From Ustulina deusta (lineage: Eukaryota > Ascomycota > Sordariomycetes > Xylariales > Xylariaceae), in contig JAJNNX010000031.1 of the NCBI GenBank assembly GCA_023159155.1, forward strand, positions 372,001-436,000: a DNA stretch of 64,000 nt. The letters are read 5' to 3'. Positions 47,823 to 59,020 of the stretch are shown here, one piece after another. Under the pieces are notes generated by a model that did no database searches, had not been told where the DNA came from, and worked only from the letters and a program-made list of their open reading frames with translations. Within the stretch, counting starts at the first letter, position 1, and every line of letters starts with the position of its first letter. The translations under genes and the position numbers were made by a program.

Positions 47823-50800
47823 TTATGAATGAACCTTGATAGTAAAGGCCCGCGTCAAGTCCATATCAACCTCGACCGTGACGACGTCCTTCTCGGCATC
47901 GACGTCAGCCCGGACAGTCTGGCCGGCGACTTCGACGACGGCGGCGCGGCGCCTCTTCCCGCCCAGGCCCAGGAACGTGACCCTGGACAGCCGCAGATCC
48001 TTGGTGTAACCGAAGGACCCCGACACGACCAGCACGCCCTTCGCGTACGCAAACGCGATGTCCGACGTGCCCTGCTGCCGGATGCTGATGCCGTCGTCCA
48101 CGTATAGCGACCCGGCCGCCGTGCCGTCGCGGCCTACGGCCACGATGATCTCGAACGGCTTCGTGCGCAGCGCCGTCGTCGTCAGCGCGGCCTCGGCGCG
48201 CACGGGGAACACGACGCCCCCGCGCAGGAACAGCGGGATGTCGGCCCACCCCTGCCCCGTCACCGTGACGGCCTTCGCGGCGCCCTCGATGCGCGCGTGG
48301 GTGTACCAGTCGTAGAAGGTGTCGTCGGGCAGGTACACCTCGACGCTCGTCGCGTCCTCCTCCGTCACGGGCGCCACGAGGAGCCCCGGCCCGAAGAAGT
48401 ACTGCAGGTCCAGCGCCGCGGCGTTCTTGTCCCCGGGGTACAAGAACACCATCGGGTTCACGGCGGGCGTGCCGTCGACGCTCTGCCGCCGCATGGCCGT
48501 GTACAGGTAGTCGAGCAGGCGGTAGCGGACGGCCATGTTCCGGCGCGCCGAGGCCGCCGTCGCCGGCCACCGGTACAGCTCCTGCGGGATGCTGCCGAGC
48601 TCGTTGTGCACGCGGTAGAAGGTCGCGAAGGCCCCGAGCGCCGCCCACCGCGCGCAGAGCTGCTCCGTCGTGTTGGCCCCGAAGCCGCAGACGTCCGTGC
48701 CCACCACTGGAAGAAGAAGAATAACACTCCGAGGTCAGTCAGGGTATTGTGATTTTTATTTTTATTTTTTTTTTTTTTTAAAAAGAAGAAAAAAGAAGAA
48801 AAAAAAGATTTCGGGATTGAATTACTCACTCGGAACTTGGTATACCGCTACGAAGGTCATCATGCTGCGCACGGCGAGCCGGTACTTGTCCCAGGTCGAG
48901 AGGTTGTCGCCGAGCCAGTGGCCGACCTTCCTGCCGGCGCCGCTGAAGGTCGAGCGCGTGATGACGAGCGGGCGCTGGTTCGGGCGGCGCGCGAGCATGG
49001 CGTCGTACGACGTCTCGGACATCATGCTGCCGTAGAGGTTGTGGACGTCGTACTCGGCGACGCCGTTCTGGTGCAGCACGTCCGTGTTCACCGTCTTGTT
49101 GGAGATGCCGCCCTCGCCCGCGTTCCAGCTGTCGAGGTACGCCGCCTTGTTGTGGATCGCGTACTTCGGGTACAGCAGGTCGCGCCCCGGCAAGCCCTTC
49201 TGCTGGCCGCGACCCGGCCCCGCGGCCCGCGTGAGGTGGGCGAAGGATCCCGCAGGCGTGCCGTCGCGGATGACTTCCAGCGACCGGGCCTCGGCGCCCG
49301 AGCAGCCCGAAGGCTGGAATTCGCAGGGGAAGCCGGGGAGAGGTCTTGGCGGGGCGCGCACCGGGGGCGGGTCTGGCGTGAAGCTGGCGCCAATCTCGTC
49401 GGGGTTGTCGCAGGGGAAGTAGCACGGGAAGTTGGACGGTTCGTTCAAGTCGATCCAGAGCGCGTCGATGTCGACGCCGGTGTCCTTGTCGAAGAAGATG
49501 GCGAATTCATTGGTCTTGGGATATATCGGTCAGTGTTATCCACTTATAGAGATCGTTGAGGGGGCAGAGGTGATTCGTCTTACCCAGAACTTGGTGGTGT
49601 TTTCAGCAAACCAGTCAGGGAAGGCAACGACGCCAGGCCAGACGACACCTTTCCATATGGAACCGTTTTCACGCAGTAAGAAGACATTGTCCTCGATGCC
49701 GCGTTGTAGACTACCCGGGTAATCTTGGTAGGCGATGTCCGGGTCTACCATCAATACGTAATGTTGATCATGCGAGTGCAGATACTGCACCATCGAGGGT
49801 TAGCGAATCGTATTTTACGCAACGACCATATTGTTTGGAGTTTGAATAGTTTCAAGTTCTGTGGGCATTCCCATTTCGCCCCGGTCGCGAGATTGTTTCT
49901 CAAAAACCGCAGGAAGATAGCATGAAGTACTTACATCGACAAGGTCGCGCATCATCGAAAGAGGGAATCTCTCAGGATCAAGACTGAAAGTCTACGAAAA
50001 TGTCAGTGGTGGGCTAGCGAGCGCGTTTATCTGCCTTGTTGGGCAACGGAGTCGAGCAAGTACTAACTCTTCGTCGATACATGTAGTCAATATCAGTCCA
50101 CATAGTCTCGAGGGGAATAGCCGCCTGACTATAATTATAGACGACCTCAGCAACCTCGTAGGCATCTTGATAGCCATATCGGCAATTGTGGAAGCCTAGG
50201 CCCCAATATGGCATTTCCGTGGGGAGACTCACGATGTCAGCGTACTGCCGCGCGACATCGATCAGGCTAGGACCAGCGACGAAATAGAAATCCAATACGC
50301 CACCTAGAGTGTTGTATTCGAGGTACTGGCCCTCCTCGGCCGTGTTGTTGATCTTGATATCCATGCCATTCGAGTTCAAAAAGAAAACGCCGTGAGCACC
50401 CGTGTCACGTAGCTCGTAGTACACGGGATGGCTACCATACAAATTGGCGCCTGTAGGCACGCTGTAAGCGTCTTGTGCCCAGAGCGTGCGAATATAATCA
50501 GTCGTATTCAACTTGAAGGGATCCGAGTGCTCTCCGAGTCCGTACAAAATGGGATCCTCAGGCAACTTTGTCCTCAAGCGCAGGTACTGGGACTCAAACA
50601 CTAAGCTAGCAGCCGAAATGTCAAACAGAACCTCGTTCGAATCCGAGCGAGAAACAGTGAAGCTGAAGGGCCTCTTGACATAGTCGAATTTGAGAGCAGA
50701 CTTGTGCTTGGTGCTACCACCGCTTTCCGGGCGGGGGAAAAAGGACTCGGGCACCTGATACACGTCATTCGCGGCATCTTGGATTTTGACATGAAGCCTC

Positions 50801-51080
50801 GAGTCTAGTCGAGGTGAGCTGGGTGTATACGAATTGGGCCTCACGAGATAGTCTTACCAGTTTCATATGAGACCTCCAAGATCAGATCCTCCAGATCCGT
50901 GCCGTATACGTCGCAGCCTTCGCCGGCGAGGGTCAAGGCTGCGGTCAGACCAGAAGCAGTGGTCTTGACATGGGAAGCAGAGTAACCTGGGCATGCCGAC
51001 AAAGGGCCGCTGGTAGGGTGGCTTCTTCCGGCAAGGGCCGTGGCCGAAGCCGCGGCGGCCATGAATAAGAGGCTCGCCAT
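47823..51080 (-). CDS. Secreted GH31 alpha-glucosidase
   Basis: Releases glucose from the non-reducing ends of maltose and malto-oligosaccharides outside the cell. Six exons, 51080-50858, 50804-50068, 49991-49935, 49784-49584, 49514-48830 and 48706-47823, join in phase to 928 aa. The signal peptide [18 protein letters not shown] starts at the ATG at 51080; an in-frame alternative codon upstream is not ATG. The mature protein opens [18 protein letters not shown], typical of fungal enzymes. The nucleophile Asp, about residue 428, lies in [13 protein letters not shown]. The acid/base Asp, about residue 609, lies in [11 protein letters not shown]. Other family blocks are [22 protein letters not shown] and [16 protein letters not shown]. 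Codons in the 3' 1.6 kb are extremely GC-rich. The 123-nt intron 5 holds facing T and A runs. A TATA box lies 119 bp upstream. Confidence 0.95.
48760..48806 (+). repeat. Homopolymer-rich T/A tract in GH31 intron 5
   Basis: A T-rich run is followed directly by an A-rich run on the plus strand (and likewise T-rich then A-rich on the transcribed strand), inside the intron 48707-48829. The two runs could pair as a hairpin in the pre-mRNA. Confidence 0.8.
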
Positions 51081-52803
51081 CGTGCAAATGCACGAACACC
51101 TCACTCTGGACAATGTGTGTTCCGTGGACGTGCCACGTATAAGTGAAGAGGGTGGGAGCTACTGATAGGTGGCGATTTCGTGCGACGAGCAGCTCGCACT
51201 TATATAGAAAGCTGATGGCATCTTGATCCCTCGGTAAACGCTGCCACCTTATTCACCGGTTCTTTGTTCTCCACGTTATATGATGTAAGTGGTGTAAGTA
51301 CGTCGTACCGTTTTCAGCCTCGTATTCCATTTTCCAATTTACCACGCTAGACTGCTGCATATCCCTGGGAGAACCATTCCCGATGTTGCCGTTACTCCAC
51401 CTTCGCAACCCTCTCTCTTTTTCTCTCCCTTCCCGGCCAGCACTAGCCAGCGCTTCTTGTACGACTAGTCACGCATCAAAGTGGGATACAACCGATATCA
51501 GCCCATAACTTACCAATCTTGGTATACACTACAACTGAGGATTCACCGCATATTGTTGTGTCGTATATTAGAAATTAGAGTAAGCTTTTCCTAAGAGGGA
51601 GATATTCCAGTTCTCCTCCAGCGAGCTCCCTAACCCAGGTAGTCTGCCGAGGTACGTAGGTACTTGGTTTCTATGCGCAACCCATAGATCAGCGCGTTCA
51701 AGTGACTCCGACCATCTCGACCAGCGAGAACTTTCAGCGTCGGTGACGCCCTTGCAGAAAACGAGCGGTATGAGCAGAGACTACAAATACCGCATGAGGT
51801 CTCGGCCGGCACTATTGCGGTCTTTTCCCGGAGTCACTCTCCTTCCTTGCTGGCCTTGGCTGCTGAGTTGACATGAAGCTCACCACTAGCCGCATAACAA
51901 CCGCGATCTGAAGATGAGGACAATTCCGGGGTTGAAGAAACTTGAACCTTTTTCGATCGCCTTCCCCGCAATGGGGCTTGGCACTTTGGTCTGATTGGTT
52001 TGGAGAAATTACAATTGAGATAGCTATGACAGGGGGGATGAGGATTGAGGAGAAGCTCTTCCCCGCATACACTAGAACCCGCATATAGTCATCCTCTTAG
52101 CGTCTTTTTCATGAGACTAGCTAAGATCTTTTTTTTTTTTTCCTCGACCGATACAATACACGTTGATTGGATTGCAGGAATTCTCCCTCTTGCTTCACCT
52201 AGTGCGTCATTATTGGGTCCGTATAAAAATTGCTGGCCTTGCATAATATACATAGGAGCTTTACTTACCGCATATAGGTATCTGGTTGTGTTAGAGAGGT
52301 TAGGTAGCTTTGATGTGGAGGCGAGGAACATAAAGTGGAACCTTTTTGCAGCCAACTTACATACCTATTTTACTGCTTATAACTACCTACTTAGTCTAGT
52401 AGATCGGCGTTGGACTAACCGAGCAGTTACCTAGTTTTCTTTTCAATAGCAGTCTATTGTTGATCGCCTAACCTAGATCACTGGATCAATATAGGACGGC
52501 GCACATGGTACTACTCTTCAAGGCTCTCTTAGGGGCTCTTGCTAATATTTCCTAAACTAAGATACCAAGGTGGGAATATGACTTATACTACCTACTTTGA
52601 CGCTCAAAGGACGGTGGTTTAACCGATAATACCGTGGGCACCGGACTACCTACTGTACTGGTACGGAGGCCGGGAATAGGGACAAACACTCGGCGTTGCC
52701 ATATTTCTTGAGAGGTCGCTTAAAAAAACAAAACCCTTTATCACCAAGCCACGATACCTTTTTCCATTTTACCAAAGAGCTTCTTCCAATCCATCCCCTT
52801 GCC
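51081..52803. other. Intergenic, about 1.7 kb: GH31 promoter and GH43 3' flank
   Basis: Apart from the GH31 TATA box no feature is supported. AT-rich stretches and ACCT/AGGT motifs occur at 52260-52430. A T run lies at 52129-52141. Confidence 0.45.
51199..51206 (-). promoter_or_regulatory. TATA box of the GH31 gene
   Basis: TATATAAG on the minus strand, 119 bp upstream of the ATG at 51080, consistent with a strongly inducible hydrolase promoter. Based on sequence and spacing only. Confidence 0.5.
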
Positions 52804-54505
52804 TCAGTTATCGGGCACCATGATGCGATCGATGTCCGGGCCATACGTGCCGTCGGTGGTGGTGATGACGACGGTGTTCGACGCGCCGCTGTTGAGGTTC
52901 ACGTTCAGCACGCTGCTCCCGGGCGTGCCGCCGTCGGTCGGCAGGAACGCGAGCTTCTGGCTCGCGCCGTTGACGGCGACGGTGGCGAAGCGCTGGGTGC
53001 TGTCGCCGTTGAGGTACTTGATGCGGATCGAGGTCTTGGTGGCGGCGCCGCTGCTGACGCCGGCGAACGTCACCGAGCCCCCCGAGCCGCCGCCGATGTA
53101 GCCCACGCTCGAGCCGCCGCTGCACCCGGCGCACGCCAGCGTCCGCGCGCCGTTCGCGATCGTCGCCGCCTCGGCCTCGGGCTGCGTCTCGCCGGGCCCC
53201 GCGGCCCACTGTAACCTCTGGTGTCAGTAATTACTCTTTTCAGTAGTTCTGGAGCTCTCGAAACATGCTCCCGAAACATACTCCTGAGACCTTTCGGGAG
53301 CTCTCAAGTTACTAGAAAGGGAAGAAAATGACTCCAGCGGTAACTCACCGACCCCGCGCCGACATCCGGCGTCCAGTTGACGTAGTTCTTCATCGTCACC
53401 GCGGTCCCGGAGAAGGTCAGGGGCAGCCACACGTACGTGCTGCGCATGAGGTTGCCCGAGACCCAGCGGTCGCCCATGTAGATGGCGTCGCCGCCGAAGG
53501 GCAGGACGAAGTTGGTCTGCGAGGAATACGTGTTGGAGCCCGCGTCGGCGAATGTCTTCCAGGCCGACCACGGGCCCGACAGCGACGTCGCCGTGCTGTA
53601 CACGTTGTCGTTGGGATCCCAGCCCGTGAGCTTCGAGCCGAACATGTAGTACGTTCCCTGGCGCTTCAGGATCGCCGGGGCCTCGATCGAATCGGACCAG
53701 AGGTACGTCGAGCTCGCTACGGAGAGGTAGTCGGAGCTAAGCTTATCGATGCGAAGCCCATTCGCTCGCTGCGTTGAGGTTCTGTCAGTCCACACCTCTC
53801 TCTTAAGCTGGGAGGACGGTCAGGGGCGGTGTGAGGAACCTACATCCTCTGTAAGCAGGTACGCGCTTCCGTCATCATCCTTAAAGAGCCCCAAGTCTCG
53901 ACTCTGAAATCCCAAGGGTTGGAAGCTTCCCTGGTATGTGTAGGATCCGCAGACAGAGTTGCCTGTTGCGACGCCAACCTTTGCTTCGCCGTAGCTGCTG
54001 CTGTCGATGTGCATATAGAGGACATATTTCCCAGTCGAGTCGTTATAGATGACCTTGGGCCGCTCGACGACGCGGTTCGGCCCCAGGTCACCGGAACTCG
54101 TCTGCGAGAGCAACGCGCCGACATACGTCCACTCTACCAAGTTCGTCGACGAGTAGCAGTTGACATTCTGGAAGGCTGACCCGTTTGTCTTGTCTTCTCC
54201 GATTATGTAGTAGGTCGACCCAACTTTGATGACGCCAGCTCCATGGGCTTGCATGTGCGCGGCGGTGTTTGTCTGTTCACGTCATCGTCAGTTCAGCGGC
54301 ACTTCCCAGACCGATTGGGTTCCTGGAAAAGCAAATCGGGTGCAGATCGAGGGGGCTTCAATATTCCTCGGATAAAAATGATTAAAGGGCAAGACGAACT
54401 AACCGCCGTCACTGTCGCGCCGGGTATGATCTGCAGAGTGGCACTCGCTGTAGTTGCCGCAAGCAAGAGCAAGCTTGCCCTTAAGGAGCCCATACCGAAT
54501 AGCAT
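52804..54505 (-). CDS. Secreted GH43 (subfamily 24-like) exo-beta-1,3-galactanase with CBM35-like module
   Basis: Expected to release galactose from the beta-1,3-galactan backbone of plant arabinogalactan proteins. Four exons, 54505-54404, 54272-53844, 53768-53349 and 53208-52804, join in phase to 451 aa (447 if the second ATG at 54493 is used). A signal peptide (SLRASLLLLAATTASA) leads into the five-bladed propeller: MQAHGAGVIKVGSTYYIIGEDK, NRVVERPKVIYND and SRDLGLFKDDDGSAYLL. The likely catalytic acid Glu is in DSIEAPAILKRQGTYYMFGS and a conserved Gln in SSQTNFVLP; subfamily 24 enzymes use Gln instead of the usual base Asp. After GPGETQPEAEAA, the last exon has CBM35/CBM6-like features (GYIGGGSGGSVTF, RIKYLNGDS, DGTYGPDIDRIMV). 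It neighbours the GH31 gene on the same strand. Confidence 0.9.
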
Positions 54506-56327
54506 CGCGAATTTCCTGCTGCTTCCACAAGCGTACAGAGTATGATCAGCAGGCTACTGCGAGAACCGCATTGGTGATTCTATAGTGAAACACGGGGTAC
54601 AAGCTACATATTTAATATATCCCACTCGACCACTGTCGGATACCTATCTATATAATAGAACAGTTATTATTCCATCAATATTCCTTACCGCTGTGGATGT
54701 GTATACTTACGTTCCATCCATATCCATCGTCGATGCGCTCCAATAATCTGCCGTCGTCGTGTCCGTTTTACCCGCCTGGAGAACACTTCATCTCACTCGC
54801 CTCCTTCGTTTTTTTCCCCACTCGCGGCACCATAATTAATACATATACAGACGGAATATATCTTCCCAAAAGTTAAATCCTGGGATATGCAGTCTGAATA
54901 AATCTCTTTTATTTCACTTTTCTTCTTAGTGGTCCCTTGAGGGTTACAAGGCCCATCTAGATAGAAGCAGCCCCCAACGTCCGAAGGCCTCGATCTCAAG
55001 TTTCAGCGTTCCAAACCTGGACCCGATTCGTGGAGAAACAAAACAAGCTTCAACCACGACGATCACCCGGAGCATTAACCAGACGAGGAGATGCCTACTG
55101 CCGTGCACTGCCACTTGACCCATTTCTTCGCAAGACTTCCCCAAATAGAAATCAATGCGTACACACACACTGCTTGAAAACGATAACCCGAGAAACCTAT
55201 AGGTAGTAGAAACTCTATTCCCGAACAACCTGCACCCCACCCAACTTCACCGCCAGAACTAAAACAACCAAACAAACGACAGATGTCACACAGCACAAAT
55301 GTATGCCTATCACTCATTGCGAGCATACCTAGAGCCAAAGGACAATCGACGTGGTCCCGGGATCCGATAAATGGGCCCTAGCCTGTCTGGTTTAATATCT
55401 GGATGCTGTATCTAGGGAGTCACAGGGACAAAGACAAATAGCAGGACGAGTTTCTGGGGCATCAAAGAAGTACCTACAGCGTTTTTGGCTTTTTTATATT
55501 ATTTTACGAAATTAGCAGAGGTGTTCGTTCCATAGAGGTATTATAAAACCCCTATATATTTTGTATCAGGAGTTCTACTTTCTTGGTTTGGTTGTTTATA
55601 ATATAACAACCATGCCCTATCAATTAATTTGGGCTTGTATTCATGAGAAGAGATCTCCATGATCTGACTCCGCACTATCTAGTCTAACCTAATCGTCGGT
55701 ATGTTCTTCGTTGAGGACTTCCAAGGTTAAATACAAATTTCTGCGGGGTGCATAACCCACTCGCTATACTACAACACTAACATCAAGCTCACTCAAATGA
55801 GCCACAGACTAAAGTCAAGACTAATGACAAAAACCCAGTGTCGCCATCTGCTGTGAGGATTTCTCCCTTCACTTAGTGCACAACACCCGAGAAGATATTG
55901 TCTTTATATATTGCCGCTGTTCTCGTAAACGACAGTCCGAGCTCCTTGTGTTGCTTCTATATAGCAGATAAAACAAGTTTGAGCTAACGAAGGGTTGCTC
56001 TGCCAAGCGCCAAAAAAGTTGGTATCGCTAAGATGAAGGACCTCAGAGTAGTGGTCGGTAATGGTTGCATCACTTCCGAGTATTGTGACTAAACGGAAGG
56101 GGCCAGATGACCGATAAGAAAATTGAAAGACGTAAAAAGCCATGCCGCGTCCATCGTATCTACCAAAACCATGCGTGTGAATAGTGGCAATTCGTGGGCG
56201 AGCTGCTGTGATCTCTCCGGATATGTTATATACAGGCCTATCCAATGTCGTGGCCAGCCCCCCCAGCCAAACATTTTTGTCCGGACCGGTCCCTTCATAT
56301 TTCCCTGGTATATATATACTTTCCTGG
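54506..56327. other. Intergenic, about 1.8 kb: GH43 promoter and 3' flank of the zinc-finger gene
   Basis: A TATA-like TATATTAAATA (minus strand, about 105 bp upstream of the GH43 ATG) is the only promoter hint. The minus-strand frame at 55904-56482 is open for 192 codons and overlaps the end of the zinc-finger gene; it is discussed as a finding rather than called. The rest (54600-55880) has no gene. Confidence 0.45.
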
Positions 56328-59020
56328 TCAGTCCACATCCATCTTCTCCACAATCGTACTTGCCGCAACGATGGTCCGTTCTTCTGGATCTCGCTTATTA
56401 CCGTCAGAATGGTATTCTGTGTTGTGGTTGGTTTCCCTTTCGGCGCTGTTACCGTTGCCGCTACATAGTCGGTATTCCCCATCCTCTTTGCGTTCGATGA
56501 TGCCTTCTTCCAAAGCCCACTTCGCTAGGAGACGGTCGACACCAAGCCGATCCGCTTCCCCCTTTTCCATATGCCTACCAACGTGCTCTGTCCATTCATC
56601 CCAGGATGTGGGCCCCTCAAAGCTGCTTGCGCAATCAGGTTTGGGGCAGGCTGAACTTTGTGGTGGTCGTCTCCGAGTTACCAAACATGATTGTTGCATG
56701 TCCTTGACGTGTGTCTCCCATTCCACTTGCAACTTACTATCGCCTTTAGCAAGAGCCTTCTTGATTACAAAAGGTGCATGCATGCGCCGCAGATGTTGTG
56801 TGAAGAGATCTTTGCGGTTAAACTCATTCCCCTTTCCTTCGACTGACGATTGAGGGCATGATGAGCACCTGTAATACTGTAGGCAGAGATGTTGTGATGC
56901 GATATGTCTCTTCCACTCGTTTTTTGATCCAAAAGTGCTGGGGCATCCGGCAAAAGAGAAGGCACAGGGGAAGGGCCGGGTGTGAGCTGCAGCAATATGC
57001 TTCCGCAATGAGGAAGAATCCTTGAAGGGCGCATGGCTGCAATGGTTACATCGAGTCTCTTGCTTCGGGATGGGCTTCTGTATAGAGCGCCGTCCCGGCT
57101 TAGGCCGTGCCGATGATGTTGCCGCCTCGGCATGGTAGCGCGAATCATCTATGCTGCTGGCAGCACTGGCGTCGTTTAATGACCTTTCTTCCGTTTTCGG
57201 ATCGGTTGCACGTATGCTGGGTGAGGGTTGGAGGCGTGCGGAACTAGGGGCATCATCGCTAACATGGCGGACGTGGCTTAACGCCTTGAGCTGCTCCGCT
57301 GCCTCCTGCATTTCTGCCGAATCTTCAACGTCATTCTTCCTAGAAGCTGCTGTACCTGGTGTTGTGTTGGGATAGGGCACAGCCGGAGTAGCTGCGGATT
57401 GAGAAATGCTCGTCGGGTCTATTCTTCCTAAGTTGTCAGGGCGAACTGGAGTTTCCGGGAGCAAGTGGCGGTGAATAGCAGGCGTTGTTGTTGTTGCTGT
57501 TGTTGTTGTCGTTGTTGTTGTTGTTGTCGCTACCTCTCGAGCTTCCAGCAGCATTCTGCCGTCCTCCATGTCTTTAGCCGACGCCTTGTTCACAGACATG
57601 GACCCAACCAACCGCTTGTAGAGATGGGTCATGTTGTGTGAGTTAACATATCCCAGAAAACAACAGACTTTGTCATGCTGTACTACATTCCAGACAGGTA
57701 CAGGCATGGATATAAGCAACATTGTAGGTGGTCCAAGGAACATTCCTTCAACAGCAATTTTGGAGCCGATGGCGGGCGTATTGTGAAGCCAATGATAAAA
57801 CGACGACATGTCTGGACTAGCTTCGCCAACGAACGTCGTACAGACCAAAACCCTTGGTTCGTCAAATGTCAAATCTGCAACCGCACTGGGATGAATGGCG
57901 TTATCTTCTCGTGATACCCTAGAGCTTGCATCGGCTGTGGTCTTAGGGGACTGTAATTGAGGTCCCGGAGCTGAAGCTGGTGTTAGGGGACAGAGGCTTA
58001 AACTTTGACCCTTGCCCGAAGTGATGGCATACAGCAGAGGGAGCTTGTCGTGCATTGATATGCTCTTCCCAGCGATTCCGTTGGTAAGTCCCGGGCTTTG
58101 CAGAAGTTCATGTTGTCTTAACCGAGCGGCTTCCTGGTATAAATGCTCCGTCGTGAAGGGCCGTCCGGTGCCTAATTGCAAAAATGCCTCGGTCAAGTTG
58201 GCCGTGAAGGACCGAGCTCCAGGTTCCCGTGAATAATGATCCGGAGTGCCAGCCGCAATAATTTGTTTCGTACTGCTCCCGCCTCTCACCGTTGGCTCTT
58301 GCACGATACCACTGTCTAACAGCAAGAGCATATCGGACTGAGACTCCTCGAAAATGCATCGGAACCCACTCCAAGTGAGCTTGGAAGCATCTCTCTTTGC
58401 ATTGCTAGCAGCGTATTAGAGACGCGCGGCAAATTGGCTAGCTGTCAACCTACCTTGCCCAGTAGAGCTGCTTGTCTGAGCCAACAAAGCTGTACCCCGC
58501 ATAATGTATGATGAGGAGGTGATCTGAGGCGGCGGACTCGAGGAAAGAAGCCATGCGCACGCCCAGCTTCATGCTGGCATTGGCTATTGCCGGTATAACC
58601 CATCGATCGGTGGGGTAGCTATATCGGTCGCGAAGCACCTGCTCGAGTGCAACAAGCTCCAGCTCGGCAGCAGTGTCGTCTTCCCACCGAAGCAAAAGCA
58701 CCGATACCTTGTTGTAGGGTGACCTTTGGCTTTGGCGGTATATGAGCATTGCAGCATCCTGGAGATGCCTCGCAAAGGACTCGAATTCATGTCGTTCTGG
58801 AGGGGGAGGAGGTATCTCTTGCGGCTGGTAGTGTTGTGATGGCTGTGCTCGAGACTGTCAGCGTCGAATGTCTAGGATCAATGATTGCGCGCTCGCGTAC
58901 CGTAGACTCGTGAGCGTAAGAGGCGGCGGAAGGGGGCGGCGGTTGAGGTGGATGGGAGGGACTAGGCTGAGGCTCAACCTTGGGTGCCAGCCTTCTCTTC
59001 TTGGTGGCGGGCTGGTCCAT
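56328..59020 (-). CDS. Degenerate caspase-like (C14) domain protein with C-terminal C2H2 zinc fingers
   Basis: Three exons, 59020-58901, 58842-58454 and 58404-56328, join in phase to 861 aa. The head has a basic KKRRLAPK nuclear-signal-like stretch and Pro-rich sequence. Residues about 85-300 follow a fungal caspase-like pattern: strand VSVLLLRWEDD, a helix ending ASFLESA, strand LLIIHYAGYS, LYWASNAKRDASKLTW, strand MLLLLDSGIV, STKQIIAAGTPDHYSREPG, SFTANLTEAF. Both catalytic positions are changed: His to Tyr (about residue 157) and Cys to Ser (about 201). A disordered middle with a Thr run precedes about four C2H2-type fingers (CNHCSHAPF with HIAAAH, CAFSFAGC with HIASQH, CSSC with HLRRMH, CPKPDC with HVGRH). 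Peptidase activity is unlikely; a nuclear or regulatory role is inference. Confidence 0.75.
57483..57528 (+). repeat. GTT-rich trinucleotide repeat coding for poly-Thr
   Basis: Interrupted GTT units on the plus strand read as ACA/ACG-like codons on the minus strand, giving runs of ten and four Thr separated by one Ala in the caspase-like/zinc-finger protein. It is in frame and probably variable in length. Confidence 0.85.

Noticed and set aside
47905..49425. Long Arg/Ala-rich frames across the 3' half of the GH31 gene, both strands
   Set aside because: Same cause: high GC at third positions suppresses stops in the other frames.
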